A DNA stretch of 64,000 bases, from contig CANIGJ010000010.1 in NCBI GenBank assembly GCA_947467145.1, forward strand, positions 1 to 64,000, read 5' to 3'. The position numbers and the translations under genes were made by a program. Under the pieces are notes generated by a model, which saw nothing but the letters and a program-made list of their open reading frames with translations, had not been told where the DNA came from and searched no databases. Below, piece after piece: positions 57,094 through 64,000 of this stretch. The number at the start of each line of letters is the position of its first letter. The first letter of the stretch is position 1. Source of the stretch: Rhodospirillaceae bacterium (GTDB lineage: Bacteria > Pseudomonadota > Alphaproteobacteria > Rhodospirillales > UBA2165).

Positions 57094-58812
57094 TCAGTCG
57101 CCGCGCGTGCCTTGGGTTTTCACGTTGAGCAGGGCTTGTGTGCCGCCATCGACGTGCTTGAGCGCGCGTTCGAGCGCGGCCGTCAGTTTTTCCGGATCTT
57201 CCACGGCTTCGCCGACGCCGCCGCATGCTTCGATCGCCTTCTCGAAATCCGGCGAGGGATCGAGTGAGGTGAGCGGCATGATATTCGCACGCGATGCTGG
57301 GCCGGTCGGATTAACCCGCAAGGTGGCGCTGCGCACGGCATGCCATTCGGCGTTGTTGCTGACGATGGTCAGGGTCGGCAGCTTCTGGGCGCGGCCGACA
57401 AAGTGCGCGGCGATGGGACAGCCGAACATATAGGCGCCATCCCCAACCGCCGCGATAACTTGGCGCTCGGGCGCGGCAAGTTTCGCGCCCAGCGCGCCGC
57501 CCAGTCCACGCCCAAGCCCACCGGCGCCACTATTGCCGAACGAGGAGTTGGGTTCTTCGTATTTGAGGAACGGCTGCGGCATGCCAAGCTCGTTCACCAC
57601 AATGGCATTTCTGTTCTTCACCTCGTTCAGGCAATGCGCCATCCACACGGGATGGATCGGGAACATCTTGCGGGCATCTTCGATCTGCTTGGCCTGACGC
57701 GCTTCGCGTTTGGCCCGCACATCGGCGATTTCGGCGCGGCGTTTGTCAATTGCCGCACCCTTGGCTTTGAGCTTGCCGCGCAAAGCTTCGTCGAGCATCA
57801 CGATGGCGCGGGTGCTATCGCCCGCGATCAACACGTCGGCGGGAAAGCCGCGGAACGGGATGCGCGAATAGAGAGGATCGGTGCCGATATGGACGATCTT
57901 GGCATCGGCGCGCGGGCTGGCGCCCGACGGCATCCAGGGCACCAGCGAATCCATCACCACGACCACGTCGGCCCATTCGAGCAGAGCCTTGTTCGCCGGC
58001 CCGACATTCATCGGATGCGACGTCGGGACGTTGACGTAGAAACCTTGCGCGACCGGCAGCGCATGATTGAGCGCCAGCGCGGACAGTGCGTCGAACCCGG
58101 CGGCCGTGCCACCCGGCCGGCCCGCGACGATCAGCACGTTCTGCGCGCCCGCGATCAGATCAGCGGCCTGTTCGATGGCATCCGCATTGGGCGCGGGCGT
58201 GCTGTTGCCGAGCGCGCGCGCGATGGGGAGCAGAGGTTCGTTCATGGCCGGATCGGCCAATACTTCGCGGGGCAAGGTCATGTAGACCGGTCCGCGCGGT
58301 TCGCTCATGGCGATATCGAGTGCGCGACCGACGACGGAATCCACCGGCTGGCCGGCGCGCAACTCATAATCCCATTTGACGTATTCGCGGACCATGCCGC
58401 CCTGATCGAAGGTTTCCTGTCCCCAATGGACGGTGCCGTTACGCGACGCCGGATGCCCGGTTTCGGTCGCGGGGCTGCGTCCGGCGGCAAGGAAGACCGG
58501 GATATTCTCGCGGCTGACATTCATCAGGCCGCACAGCGCATTGGCAGTGCCGACGGTGACGTGCACCATCACGCCAGCCATCTCACCGCAGGTTTCGTAA
58601 TAGCCGTTGGCCATCGATATGGCGACGTTCTCGTGCGGCACGAGGATGAATTCCGGAATGTCGCCGCCGGTTTCCTTGGCATAAGCGATACTGTCGACGA
58701 TCGGCGTGAAATCCGTGCCGGAATTCGCGAAAATGTATTTGATGCCGCGCCGTTTGAGTGCGTGCAGATAGAGATCCGCGACCGTCTTGCTGCTGGTATT
58801 GGCGGAATCCAT
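57094..58812 (-). CDS. thiamine-diphosphate-dependent enzyme (acetolactate synthase/2-oxoacid decarboxylase family)
   Basis: The 572-residue protein has the three-domain ThDP layout: N-terminal PYR domain with catalytic Glu61 (PHENVAISMANGY), central domain (IAGAQNVLIVAGRPGGTAAG) and C-terminal PP domain with the metal motif GDGAYMFG ... IVSNN. GGGAGG (58818-58823) precedes the ATG at 58812. Relatives decarboxylate or carboligate aromatic 2-oxo acids; a true acetolactate synthase would normally have an IlvH subunit, absent here. It is divergent from the dienelactone hydrolase gene and upstream of MarR. Confidence 0.88.
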   Translation of the reverse strand: MDSANTSSKTVADLYLHALKRRGIKYIFANSGTDFTPIVDSIAYAKETGGDIPEFILVPHENVAISMANGYYETCGEMAGVMVHVTVGTANALCGLMNVSRENIPVFLAAGRSPATETGHPASRNGTVHWGQETFDQGGMVREYVKWDYELRAGQPVDSVVGRALDIAMSEPRGPVYMTLPREVLADPAMNEPLLPIARALGNSTPAPNADAIEQAADLIAGAQNVLIVAGRPGGTAAGFDALSALALNHALPVAQGFYVNVPTSHPMNVGPANKALLEWADVVVVMDSLVPWMPSGASPRADAKIVHIGTDPLYSRIPFRGFPADVLIAGDSTRAIVMLDEALRGKLKAKGAAIDKRRAEIADVRAKREARQAKQIEDARKMFPIHPVWMAHCLNEVKNRNAIVVNELGMPQPFLKYEEPNSSFGNSGAGGLGRGLGGALGAKLAAPERQVIAAVGDGAYMFGCPIAAHFVGRAQKLPTLTIVSNNAEWHAVRSATLRVNPTGPASRANIMPLTSLDPSPDFEKAIEACGGVGEAVEDPEKLTAALERALKHVDGGTQALLNVKTQGTRGD

Positions 58813-58910
58813 ATATGCCTCCCATTCCCTTATATAATTGCGCGAACTCTAGCATTGAGGCTTGGGCGGCGCACTGTATTATCGGCGCCGTATCCTAAGG
58901 GGGGCGCAGT

Positions 58911-59600
58911 ATGAGTTATGAAATCGTCAAATTTCCCGATGCCGCCGGCAATCAGATTCCGGGCTGGCTGTTCCGGCCGAAAAACGGCAACGGCATGGGC
59001 GTGTGCAAAATCCACGATATCTTCGGCTTGCGCGCGGATTACGAGAACGTCGTAAAGCCCTTCGTCGATCACGGCTACAACGTGCTGGTCCCCGATATGT
59101 TCTATGACGTCGAACCCATCGACATCATCGATCCGGACGGCAACAAGCGGAAATCCTATCGCGGCCAGTCGAGCGTGGAACGCCATCTGGTGATCCTGGC
59201 GGCTGCCGTGAAGAAGCTGAAAAGCATGCCCGAAACCGGCGGCAAGGTTGGCGTGACCGGCTACTGCCTGGGTGGGACTTTATGCTACATCGCCGCCGCG
59301 CGTATGCCCGAGGTCGATGCATCTGCCGGCTATTACGCCACCAGCGCGCATGATTACGTGAACGAAGCGAAGAATATCAAACGGCCGCTGATGATGCATA
59401 TTCCGGAAACGGATCGCACGCATACGCCGGAAGATGCGAAGCGGGTACGCGATTCCCTCGATCCGATCGCACTTGCCAAATGGTTCATCTATCCGGGTGC
59501 TGTACACGGTTTCGCCAACAACGACCATTCCCGGTTCGATCCGGCGGCGACCGAACTGTCGAACAATCGGACGTTCGAACTGTTCGATAGCGTTAAATAA
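58911..59600 (+). CDS. dienelactone hydrolase family protein, copy 2
   Basis: The 229-residue alpha/beta hydrolase has Cys nucleophile GYCLGGTL (about 119-126), acid around HIPETDR and His in VHGFAN. It is similar in organisation to copy 1 at 22948. GGGGGCG precedes the ATG after about 6 nt. It is monocistronic and divergent from the ThDP enzyme. It would hydrolyse a lactone or ester intermediate. Confidence 0.9.
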   Translation: MSYEIVKFPDAAGNQIPGWLFRPKNGNGMGVCKIHDIFGLRADYENVVKPFVDHGYNVLVPDMFYDVEPIDIIDPDGNKRKSYRGQSSVERHLVILAAAVKKLKSMPETGGKVGVTGYCLGGTLCYIAAARMPEVDASAGYYATSAHDYVNEAKNIKRPLMMHIPETDRTHTPEDAKRVRDSLDPIALAKWFIYPGAVHGFANNDHSRFDPAATELSNNRTFELFDSVK

Positions 59601-59632
59601 CGCCGCACGGATCGGTATGGCACGAGGCGTTC

Positions 59633-60154
59633 TTAGAGGACGTTCTCGTGCGTTTCCATCACCAGGAGTTCGCGCAGGCGGTTACGGCCCCGGCTGACGC
59701 GGCTCTTGATGGTGCCGAGCGCGCAACCGCAGCGTTCGGCCGCCATTTCATAACTCATGCCCGTGCTGCCCACGAGAATCAGGGCCTGCTTCTGATCGAC
59801 GGGGAGCTGCTGGATGGCGGCGTCGACCTCTTCAACGGTCAGCGACCAATCCTGTGTTTGCTCGATGGCGATGTTGTCCATTGCATCGTCGAACGGTGAC
59901 AATACCTCGCGCTGGCGCTTCTTGCGGTCGGTGTAGAAGGTGTTGCGCAGGATCGTGTAGAGCCACGCTTTCAGGTTCGTGCCCGGCGTGAATTGATGGA
60001 TGTTGCTGAGCGCCTTGGCCAGGCCTTCCTGGGTCAGGTCGTCGGCATCCGCCTGGTTGCGGGTGAGGACTAGCGCAAAGGTGCGCAACGACGGCATTAG
60101 CTTCACGATGTCGGCCTTAACGGATACCGTTCCAGTATTCATGAGAGCTTCCAT
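59633..60154 (-). CDS. ECF sigma factor of the EcfG type
   Basis: The start is ATG 60154, set by GGAGGAG (60163-60169), giving 173 residues beginning MEALMNTGTVS. Region 2 is MPSLRTFALVLTRNQADADDLTQEGLAKALSNIHQF and GTNLKAWLYTILRNTFYTDRKKRQREV; region 4 is QLPVDQKQALILVGSTGMSYEMAAERCGCALGTIKSRVSRGR. This is characteristic of EcfG sigma factors of the alphaproteobacterial general stress response. The usual neighbours nepR and phyR are not in the window, so this may be a secondary EcfG paralogue. Confidence 0.87.
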   Translation of the reverse strand: MEALMNTGTVSVKADIVKLMPSLRTFALVLTRNQADADDLTQEGLAKALSNIHQFTPGTNLKAWLYTILRNTFYTDRKKRQREVLSPFDDAMDNIAIEQTQDWSLTVEEVDAAIQQLPVDQKQALILVGSTGMSYEMAAERCGCALGTIKSRVSRGRNRLRELLVMETHENVL

Positions 60155-60411
60155 AGAGACGACTCCTCCTTGCTCACGCGGGCATAATGTTGGTGATCGA
60201 CGCGACGCCGAACGCATGTCGGTGTGTGTCGATCTGGTGGTCTGGACTGTCATGAATATTTAGATATTCCGACTTCTAGGCCCGCGTGAAGCCCTGCAAC
60301 GGCGGAATTAGGCGTTGCTTCAAATGTGTCACAGAAGCTGACACACGAATGTCCCACCTGCCACAACGATGCCCCAACTTGGGGCTCATTGGGCGGTGAA
60401 ACGCACAAAAA
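60155..60411. promoter_or_regulatory. 257-bp gap upstream of the sigma factor gene with two dyads
   Basis: TGTGTCA (60325-60331) pairs with TGACACA (60339-60345), and GCCCCAA-C-TTGGGGC (60371-60385) is a perfect 7+1+7 dyad. No GGAAC-type promoter is visible upstream of the sigma gene, so direct autoregulation by the EcfG motif is not supported. The second dyad lies 26 bp past the stop of the small-protein gene and could be a weak terminator without a T tract. Confidence 0.4.
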
Positions 60412-60666
60412 TTACTTGGTTTTGTTGTTCTGCTTCGCCGTCTTGGCGTCGGTCGGTTTGCCCGTCTGACGACGCTTTTCGGGTGCTCCGACTCCGGTCG
60501 AGCCGGAATAGCCGGGAGGATCGCTGGTGCCGAAGCTCTCGCGAATTGCTTCGTCGATCTTTTCGTCTTCGGTCAAAGGACGTCCGGTGGGATCGTTCTT
60601 CGGGGGTGCTGAAGAGCCGTTGCGTGGACGCTTATCGTCCTTCTGATTATTGTGTTGGTTTGTCAT
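60412..60666 (-). CDS. small hydrophilic protein of unknown function, predicted EcfG target
   Basis: The start ATG 60666 (MTNQHNNQKDD) has AGGAG 6-7 nt upstream and gives 84 residues. The protein is very polar, rich in Lys, Pro, Asn and Gly, with a central acidic segment TEDEKIDEAIRESFGTSDPPG, reminiscent of short alphaproteobacterial proteins with an SFxxSDPP motif. It is probably intrinsically disordered. A GGAAC-N17-GGTT element lies upstream (60697-60722). It is not recognisable as NepR. Confidence 0.7.
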   Translation of the reverse strand: MTNQHNNQKDDKRPRNGSSAPPKNDPTGRPLTEDEKIDEAIRESFGTSDPPGYSGSTGVGAPEKRRQTGKPTDAKTAKQNNKTK

Positions 60667-60696
60667 GAGCGCTCCTAAAACGTGCGTCATGTCATA

Positions 60697-60722
60697 AACC
60701 AATCGTAGTGGGGGAGGGTTCC
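60697..60722 (-). promoter_or_regulatory. candidate EcfG promoter of the small-protein gene
   Basis: On the minus strand GGAAC (60722-60718) is separated by 17 nt from GGTT (60700-60697). The spacing to GTT is 1 nt longer than in the two sites at 62.3 kb. It lies 31 bp before the start codon. Confidence 0.5.
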
Positions 60723-60747
60723 CGCGAAAGTAAATTCTTCCGGACGT

Positions 60748-62277
60748 TTAACGGAAATTGGACAGAAACCAGTCCCACAAATATTTGAGATCGATGGTCC
60801 GCGGCGGATCGATCAGCGCACTTCCCGGCGTGAACGCAACTTCGCCGTCGAATTCGGCGTGCGGGAATTCCAAGAGGCGGCGTTTGGTGACATTCAGCGC
60901 ATCGATCGCGCGAATGACGGAACCGTGACGGCGGATTGCACGTGCCACGCGGCGCGGCCGGGCACCCATATGTTCGCCGAGCAAGCGATAGAGGAACAGC
61001 CTGATCGCCTGTTGCGTATCCGGCGTGCCCCCGATCGCGATATCGCACTCGGTATCGAACCCCAGGGAACGATGATTGAGATTGGACGATCCGATCCGCA
61101 GATAACAATCGTCGATGATCGTGACCTTGGAATGGACCTTGATCTTGACCAGCGGATTGGGTCGGCAGATTGGCGTAACTGCCCGCAGTCGGCCGAAGCG
61201 GTCGGCGCGGCGCAACAGGGTAAACAGGCTGTCGCGATTGCCGAACATCGCCTTCTGTTCGATCCAGCCCCACGAAATATCGTTCATGACGATGACGATT
61301 TCGGGACCGTCCTCGCGCTGCAGATGTTCGCAGAGCAGTTCGTTGACGGCATTGATCGTATAATATTGCTGCTCGATATAGATAAGGCGCTTGGCGGCGC
61401 GCAGCATATCCATATTGAGCGCCTCGACCTCGCGTACTTCGGGCTGTTCGCCGAACGACGGCTGACTGCGGGCAATGGCGACGCGAATATTGCGCAGGCG
61501 CGGCAGGACGCGCAACGGCCAGGGATTGGTGCGCGTGACGACCGGTTCCAGTTTCTCGCCCGTGACGAGGCGCCAACGCTCCGCCGCCAGTTCAGTCATG
61601 GCCCGCGCGGCATCGCCGTCGAAGAGGGACTGGACATCGTGCACCGGCCCATACGGCGCATCCGGTTCTTGGCGATGGCAATTGTCGGGTATGTGACGTG
61701 CGCTGTCCCACCGTCCCTGGGTCAGGTCCATGCCGCCGCTGAAGGCGAGTTTGTCATCGATCACGATGACTTTCTGATGATGGCAGGCGCCGACGGGATG
61801 ATGATCGTCGAGACGGAAATGAATGCGCGGATGCGACCACCATTCGGTTCCGAAGCTGATCGGAAAGTCGCGATTGGCGCCGTAAAAAACCGATCCCCAC
61901 CAGACCAGGATGAAAATCTCAAGTTCTGGGCGCTCTTCCACCAGATTGAGAAGAAATTGGCCGATCGGCAGACGGTGCGTCTCACGGCGGTGCGGCCGCA
62001 AATGCGTTCCGCTATCGAAATCCCAAGCTAGAATCACGATGCGTTTTTCGGCACGTCGCATGGCCGCCCGCGCGGCCGCGAAGAAATTCTCCCCATCGAC
62101 GAGCATGGCGAAGCGGGACGCCTTCTCGTAGCGCCAGCAATTCGTACCCGGGTTGAAGAATACGCTGGAGTCAGGCTGCGCGGCCGTAGCAATCATCGGG
62201 CCGGCGAGATCGCGATCTATCGCGTCCTCGTCATTGATTGCCGCGTCCGGCGATGATTTGTCCACGACTCCGTCCAT
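60748..62277 (-). CDS. phospholipase-D-superfamily protein (cardiolipin synthase B-like)
   Basis: The 509-residue protein has two HKD motifs: HHQKVIVIDDKLAFSGG (about 168-184) and HSKVTIIDDCYLRIGSSN in the C-terminal half, as in ClsB/PLD enzymes that form or hydrolyse phosphodiesters of phospholipids. It lacks an obvious N-terminal membrane anchor, as does ClsB. A YbhN-like gene is divergent and an EEP gene follows that, matching the E. coli ybhP-ybhO(clsB)-ybhN association. A GGAAC-N17-GTT promoter precedes it. The ribosome site is AGGGGGG. Confidence 0.9.
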   Translation of the reverse strand: MDGVVDKSSPDAAINDEDAIDRDLAGPMIATAAQPDSSVFFNPGTNCWRYEKASRFAMLVDGENFFAAARAAMRRAEKRIVILAWDFDSGTHLRPHRRETHRLPIGQFLLNLVEERPELEIFILVWWGSVFYGANRDFPISFGTEWWSHPRIHFRLDDHHPVGACHHQKVIVIDDKLAFSGGMDLTQGRWDSARHIPDNCHRQEPDAPYGPVHDVQSLFDGDAARAMTELAAERWRLVTGEKLEPVVTRTNPWPLRVLPRLRNIRVAIARSQPSFGEQPEVREVEALNMDMLRAAKRLIYIEQQYYTINAVNELLCEHLQREDGPEIVIVMNDISWGWIEQKAMFGNRDSLFTLLRRADRFGRLRAVTPICRPNPLVKIKVHSKVTIIDDCYLRIGSSNLNHRSLGFDTECDIAIGGTPDTQQAIRLFLYRLLGEHMGARPRRVARAIRRHGSVIRAIDALNVTKRRLLEFPHAEFDGEVAFTPGSALIDPPRTIDLKYLWDWFLSNFR

Positions 62278-62286
62278 GCCCCCCTA

Positions 62287-62311
62287 AACTGTTGCTTGTG
62301 CAATAAGTTCC
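62287..62311 (-). promoter_or_regulatory. candidate EcfG promoter of the PLD-family gene
   Basis: On the minus strand GGAAC (62311-62307), 17-nt spacer, GTT (62289-62287), ending 9 bp before the start codon at 62277. The match to the published EcfG consensus GGAAC-N16/17-cGTT is good apart from the base before GTT. Confidence 0.6.
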
Positions 62312-62368
62312 GGAAAACGGCCTTTTTTCGGCACGCCCCTGTCTAAGGAACGTGGCTGGCCTTTCTAT

Positions 62369-62393
62369 GGAACGTGTCTGGGTTTTTACGGTT
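62369..62393 (+). promoter_or_regulatory. candidate EcfG promoter of the YbhN-like gene
   Basis: GGAAC (62369-62373), 17-nt spacer, GTT (62391-62393). The predicted transcript start near 62400 would be 0-5 nt before the ATG, implying a leaderless mRNA. A second GGAAC at 62347 has no partner GTT at the right distance. Confidence 0.55.
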
Positions 62394-62401
62394 AAACCCT
62401 C

Positions 62402-63361
62402 ATGATGCGGCATAAAATTCTTTCCGCGATCGGGGGGCTGGCCATTTTATTGGCCATTTTCCTCCTCTATCGCGTGTTCAGCCACCAAGATCCGGGCGCC
62501 CTACGCGAAGCCGTAACATCGGTCTCGCTACATACGCTGGCGCTTGCCGGTTTGTTGGCGGCGGGTAGCTTCACGGCGATTGCCGTGCTGGAATATCTGG
62601 CGGTGCGTCATACCCAGGCACCGGTCCCGCTGCGCCGCGTGATCGCAACGGCGGTTGCGGCCATTGGTATCGGCCATACCATCGGTCTGGCGGCGCTTTC
62701 GAGCGGGGCGATCCGCTACCGCATGTATGGGCGCGCCGGGCATGGCATCATGTTCGTCGGCAAAGTTTTGTTGTTTTCCGGCATATCGACCGCTTGCGGC
62801 TTCGCCGGCACCGGCGGCGTTGCACTTTTGTGGCGGGCCGAGAGCCTGGCTCCGCTCTTGCGCATTTCGCCCGATCTGGTCCGCGGCGTCGGCGCCGGGA
62901 TGCTGGGTGTCCTCGGCGCCTATTTTCTGCTGTGCGTTGTCCTGCGGTCGCGAACCGTCGCGGTGGGACAAAAATTCGCTATCCGCGTCCCGAACGGCCG
63001 TGTGGCGGCGCTACAGATCGTAAGCGCAAATACCAACGTGCTTTGTATCGCCGGCGCGCTATATGCTTGTTTGCGTGATTTTACGGACGTGACCTATTCG
63101 ATGATCGCCGCCTTGTATGTCAGCTCGGATATGACGGCCTTGATCGGTCACGTTCCCGGCGGGTGGGGGGTCCTCGAATACATCACAACGACATCTTTGA
63201 GCGGTACAGAGGTTCTGGCCGGTGTCGTGTTGTTTCGTGCGGTCTATTACCTTGTTCCGCTGGTTGTGGGTCTCGTCGTATTCTTCGTTGACGAGATCAT
63301 CTCATACCATCGGCAGGACGAAAACGTATCTTCAACTCATCCGGTAACGAACGTCACGTGA
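62402..63361 (+). CDS. YbhN/UPF0104-family inner-membrane protein
   Basis: The 319-residue protein has about eight hydrophobic segments, starting with AIGGLAILLAIFLLYRVF, and the family segment LAALSSGAIRYRMYGRAGH followed by a late GHVPGGWGVLEYI. It is related to the flippase domain of lysylphosphatidylglycerol synthases. ATG 62402 or 62405 may be the start; no Shine-Dalgarno sequence is visible. Its stop overlaps the EEP gene start (GTGA). Role: likely lipid or envelope stress function together with the PLD and EEP proteins. Confidence 0.85.
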   Translation: MMRHKILSAIGGLAILLAIFLLYRVFSHQDPGALREAVTSVSLHTLALAGLLAAGSFTAIAVLEYLAVRHTQAPVPLRRVIATAVAAIGIGHTIGLAALSSGAIRYRMYGRAGHGIMFVGKVLLFSGISTACGFAGTGGVALLWRAESLAPLLRISPDLVRGVGAGMLGVLGAYFLLCVVLRSRTVAVGQKFAIRVPNGRVAALQIVSANTNVLCIAGALYACLRDFTDVTYSMIAALYVSSDMTALIGHVPGGWGVLEYITTTSLSGTEVLAGVVLFRAVYYLVPLVVGLVVFFVDEIISYHRQDENVSSTHPVTNVT

Positions 63362-64000
63362 CACCCGATTCAATTCAATCCGATGCGATGATCGACACGG
63401 CGACGGACGCAGCGGCGCCGCTGCGCGTCATGACCTACAATATCCATTCGTGCGTCGGCGGCGACCGGCGCTACGATCCGGAACGGATATTGGCGATCTT
63501 GCGCGAGGTCGATGCCGATATCATCGCGCTGCAAGAAGTCGGCGGCTTCATGCATGGTGAGCTGGAGCAGGCGCATTTCTTCGAACACAAATTGGATATG
63601 CGCGCGGTGATCGGCCACAATCGATTCCGCAGTAATATCTCGTTCGGCAACGTGCTGCTGGTCCGCAAGGATATCGGGATCGAGGATATGTCTCTCGTCG
63701 ATCTCAGCGTCGTGCCGTTCGAACGTAGGGGCGCCATCGATTGCATCTTGCAGACCCGCATCGGGCCGATCCGCACCATCGCCACGCATCTCGGCCTTTT
63801 GGTGCGCGAGCGTCGCAAGCAGATCGAGATCATCGCCAATCGACTGCTGGAACGGCAGCAGCCGATCACGCTCATTCTTGGCGATTTCAATATTTTCGGT
63901 CCCGAGCGTCGGCGCTTGCGTTTGATCGGCGCGCCGAACGTGCTGCCGAAGATCTACAGCTTCCCAGCGCGACGCCCGCTCATGTCGCTGGATCGTATGT
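63358..64000 (+). CDS. endonuclease/exonuclease/phosphatase (EEP)-family protein, partial (runs off right edge)
   Basis: The start GTG 63358 overlaps the upstream stop by 4 nt; 214 codons are visible. EEP motifs are present in order: RVMTYNIHSC (Asn), ADIIALQEV (metal Glu), FGNVLLVRK and ILGDFNIFG (Asp/Asn). The family includes DNases, phosphatases and the E. coli YbhP protein, which is encoded with ClsB and YbhN. Translational coupling supports the same association here. The C-terminal catalytic His lies beyond the window. Confidence 0.87.
   Translation, partial: MTPDSIQSDAMIDTATDAAAPLRVMTYNIHSCVGGDRRYDPERILAILREVDADIIALQEVGGFMHGELEQAHFFEHKLDMRAVIGHNRFRSNISFGNVLLVRKDIGIEDMSLVDLSVVPFERRGAIDCILQTRIGPIRTIATHLGLLVRERRKQIEIIANRLLERQQPITLILGDFNIFGPERRRLRLIGAPNVLPKIYSFPARRPLMSLDRM

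Noticed and set aside
57094..58812. Assignment of the ThDP enzyme as biosynthetic acetolactate synthase IlvB
   Set aside because: No small subunit gene is adjacent and the context is catabolic; only the family level is supported.
60412..60666. Small protein next to the sigma factor as NepR anti-sigma factor
   Set aside because: It lacks the paired NepR helices and hydrophobic core; it is a polar, Pro/Lys-rich protein.
60859..62031. 390-codon plus-strand frame opposite the PLD gene
   Set aside because: Antisense shadow; the minus strand carries two intact HKD motifs.
62347..62351. Second GGAAC upstream of the YbhN-like gene
   Set aside because: At 16-18 nt downstream there is no GTT, so it does not form an EcfG promoter.
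1..64000. CRISPR array, prophage, integron or insertion sequence
   Set aside because: No regularly spaced repeats, integrase, transposase or phage structural genes were seen on either strand.

Overview
This window looks like chromosomal DNA of a GC-rich alphaproteobacterium. The evidence is an EcfG-type sigma factor gene with GGAAC-N16/17-GTT style promoters nearby, a high-GC coding bias, and dense gene packing with several 4-nt convergent stop overlaps. No rRNA, tRNA, CRISPR array, transposase or prophage gene was seen. The order or genus cannot be fixed from sequence reading alone.

Most of the window (about 0.5-13.8 kb and 17.8-58.8 kb) is a large accessory catabolic region for aromatic or carboxylated cyclic compounds. 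It holds four Rieske ring-hydroxylating oxygenase alpha subunits and two class III (LigB-type) extradiol dioxygenases. It also has a gentisate-dioxygenase-like double cupin, a VOC-type extradiol protein, a salicylate-hydroxylase-like flavin monooxygenase and two paralogous LLM flavin oxidoreductases. Downstream steps are represented by a meta-cleavage-product hydrolase, dienelactone hydrolases, three ACMSD/LigJ-type amidohydrolases, a Pht5-like protein, aldolase families, a LigC-like Gfo/Idh/MocA dehydrogenase and two thiolase-like/DUF35 pairs. Uptake is represented by two complete FbpABC-like importers embedded in oxygenase operons, one broken permease, three orphan DppA-like binding proteins, one TTT/Bug receptor and one family-3 binding protein without a signal peptide. 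No ferredoxin, ferredoxin reductase or flavin reductase gene was recognised, so electron-transfer partners must lie elsewhere.

Control appears to rest on two IclR regulators and one MarR regulator. I see two distinct recurrent palindromes: GAAT-N5-ATTC, at the first IclR gene, the gentisate-type operon and a distant Rieske gene; and TTTCTYA-N-TRAGAAA, at the second IclR gene, a DLH/amidohydrolase divergent promoter and an LLM gene. A perfect TATCAGG-N3-CCTGATA dyad lies in front of the MarR-linked thiolase operon.

Housekeeping islands interrupt the catabolic genes: HU (1.8 kb), SelO and a CDC48-like double AAA ATPase (13.8-17.5 kb), GreB (39.1 kb), a BaiN/HI0933-type flavoprotein (47.9 kb) and a ROK-like protein whose motif order is circularly permuted (53 kb). 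The right end (59.6-64 kb) holds the EcfG-type sigma factor, a small hydrophilic protein, a phospholipase-D/cardiolipin-synthase-like protein, a YbhN-like membrane protein and an EEP-family protein. The last three match the E. coli ybhP-ybhO-ybhN trio, and candidate EcfG promoters sit in front of three of these genes.

Scars of genome change are visible. One breakpoint near position 2410 truncates two divergent genes at once, and a frameshifted CheB remnant sits at 54.4-54.8 kb. The observations most worth checking are the circularly permuted ROK protein, the Walker-B Glu-to-Gln change in the second ATPase domain of the CDC48 homologue, the two predicted IclR regulons, the EcfG promoter cluster and the complementary cupin pair.
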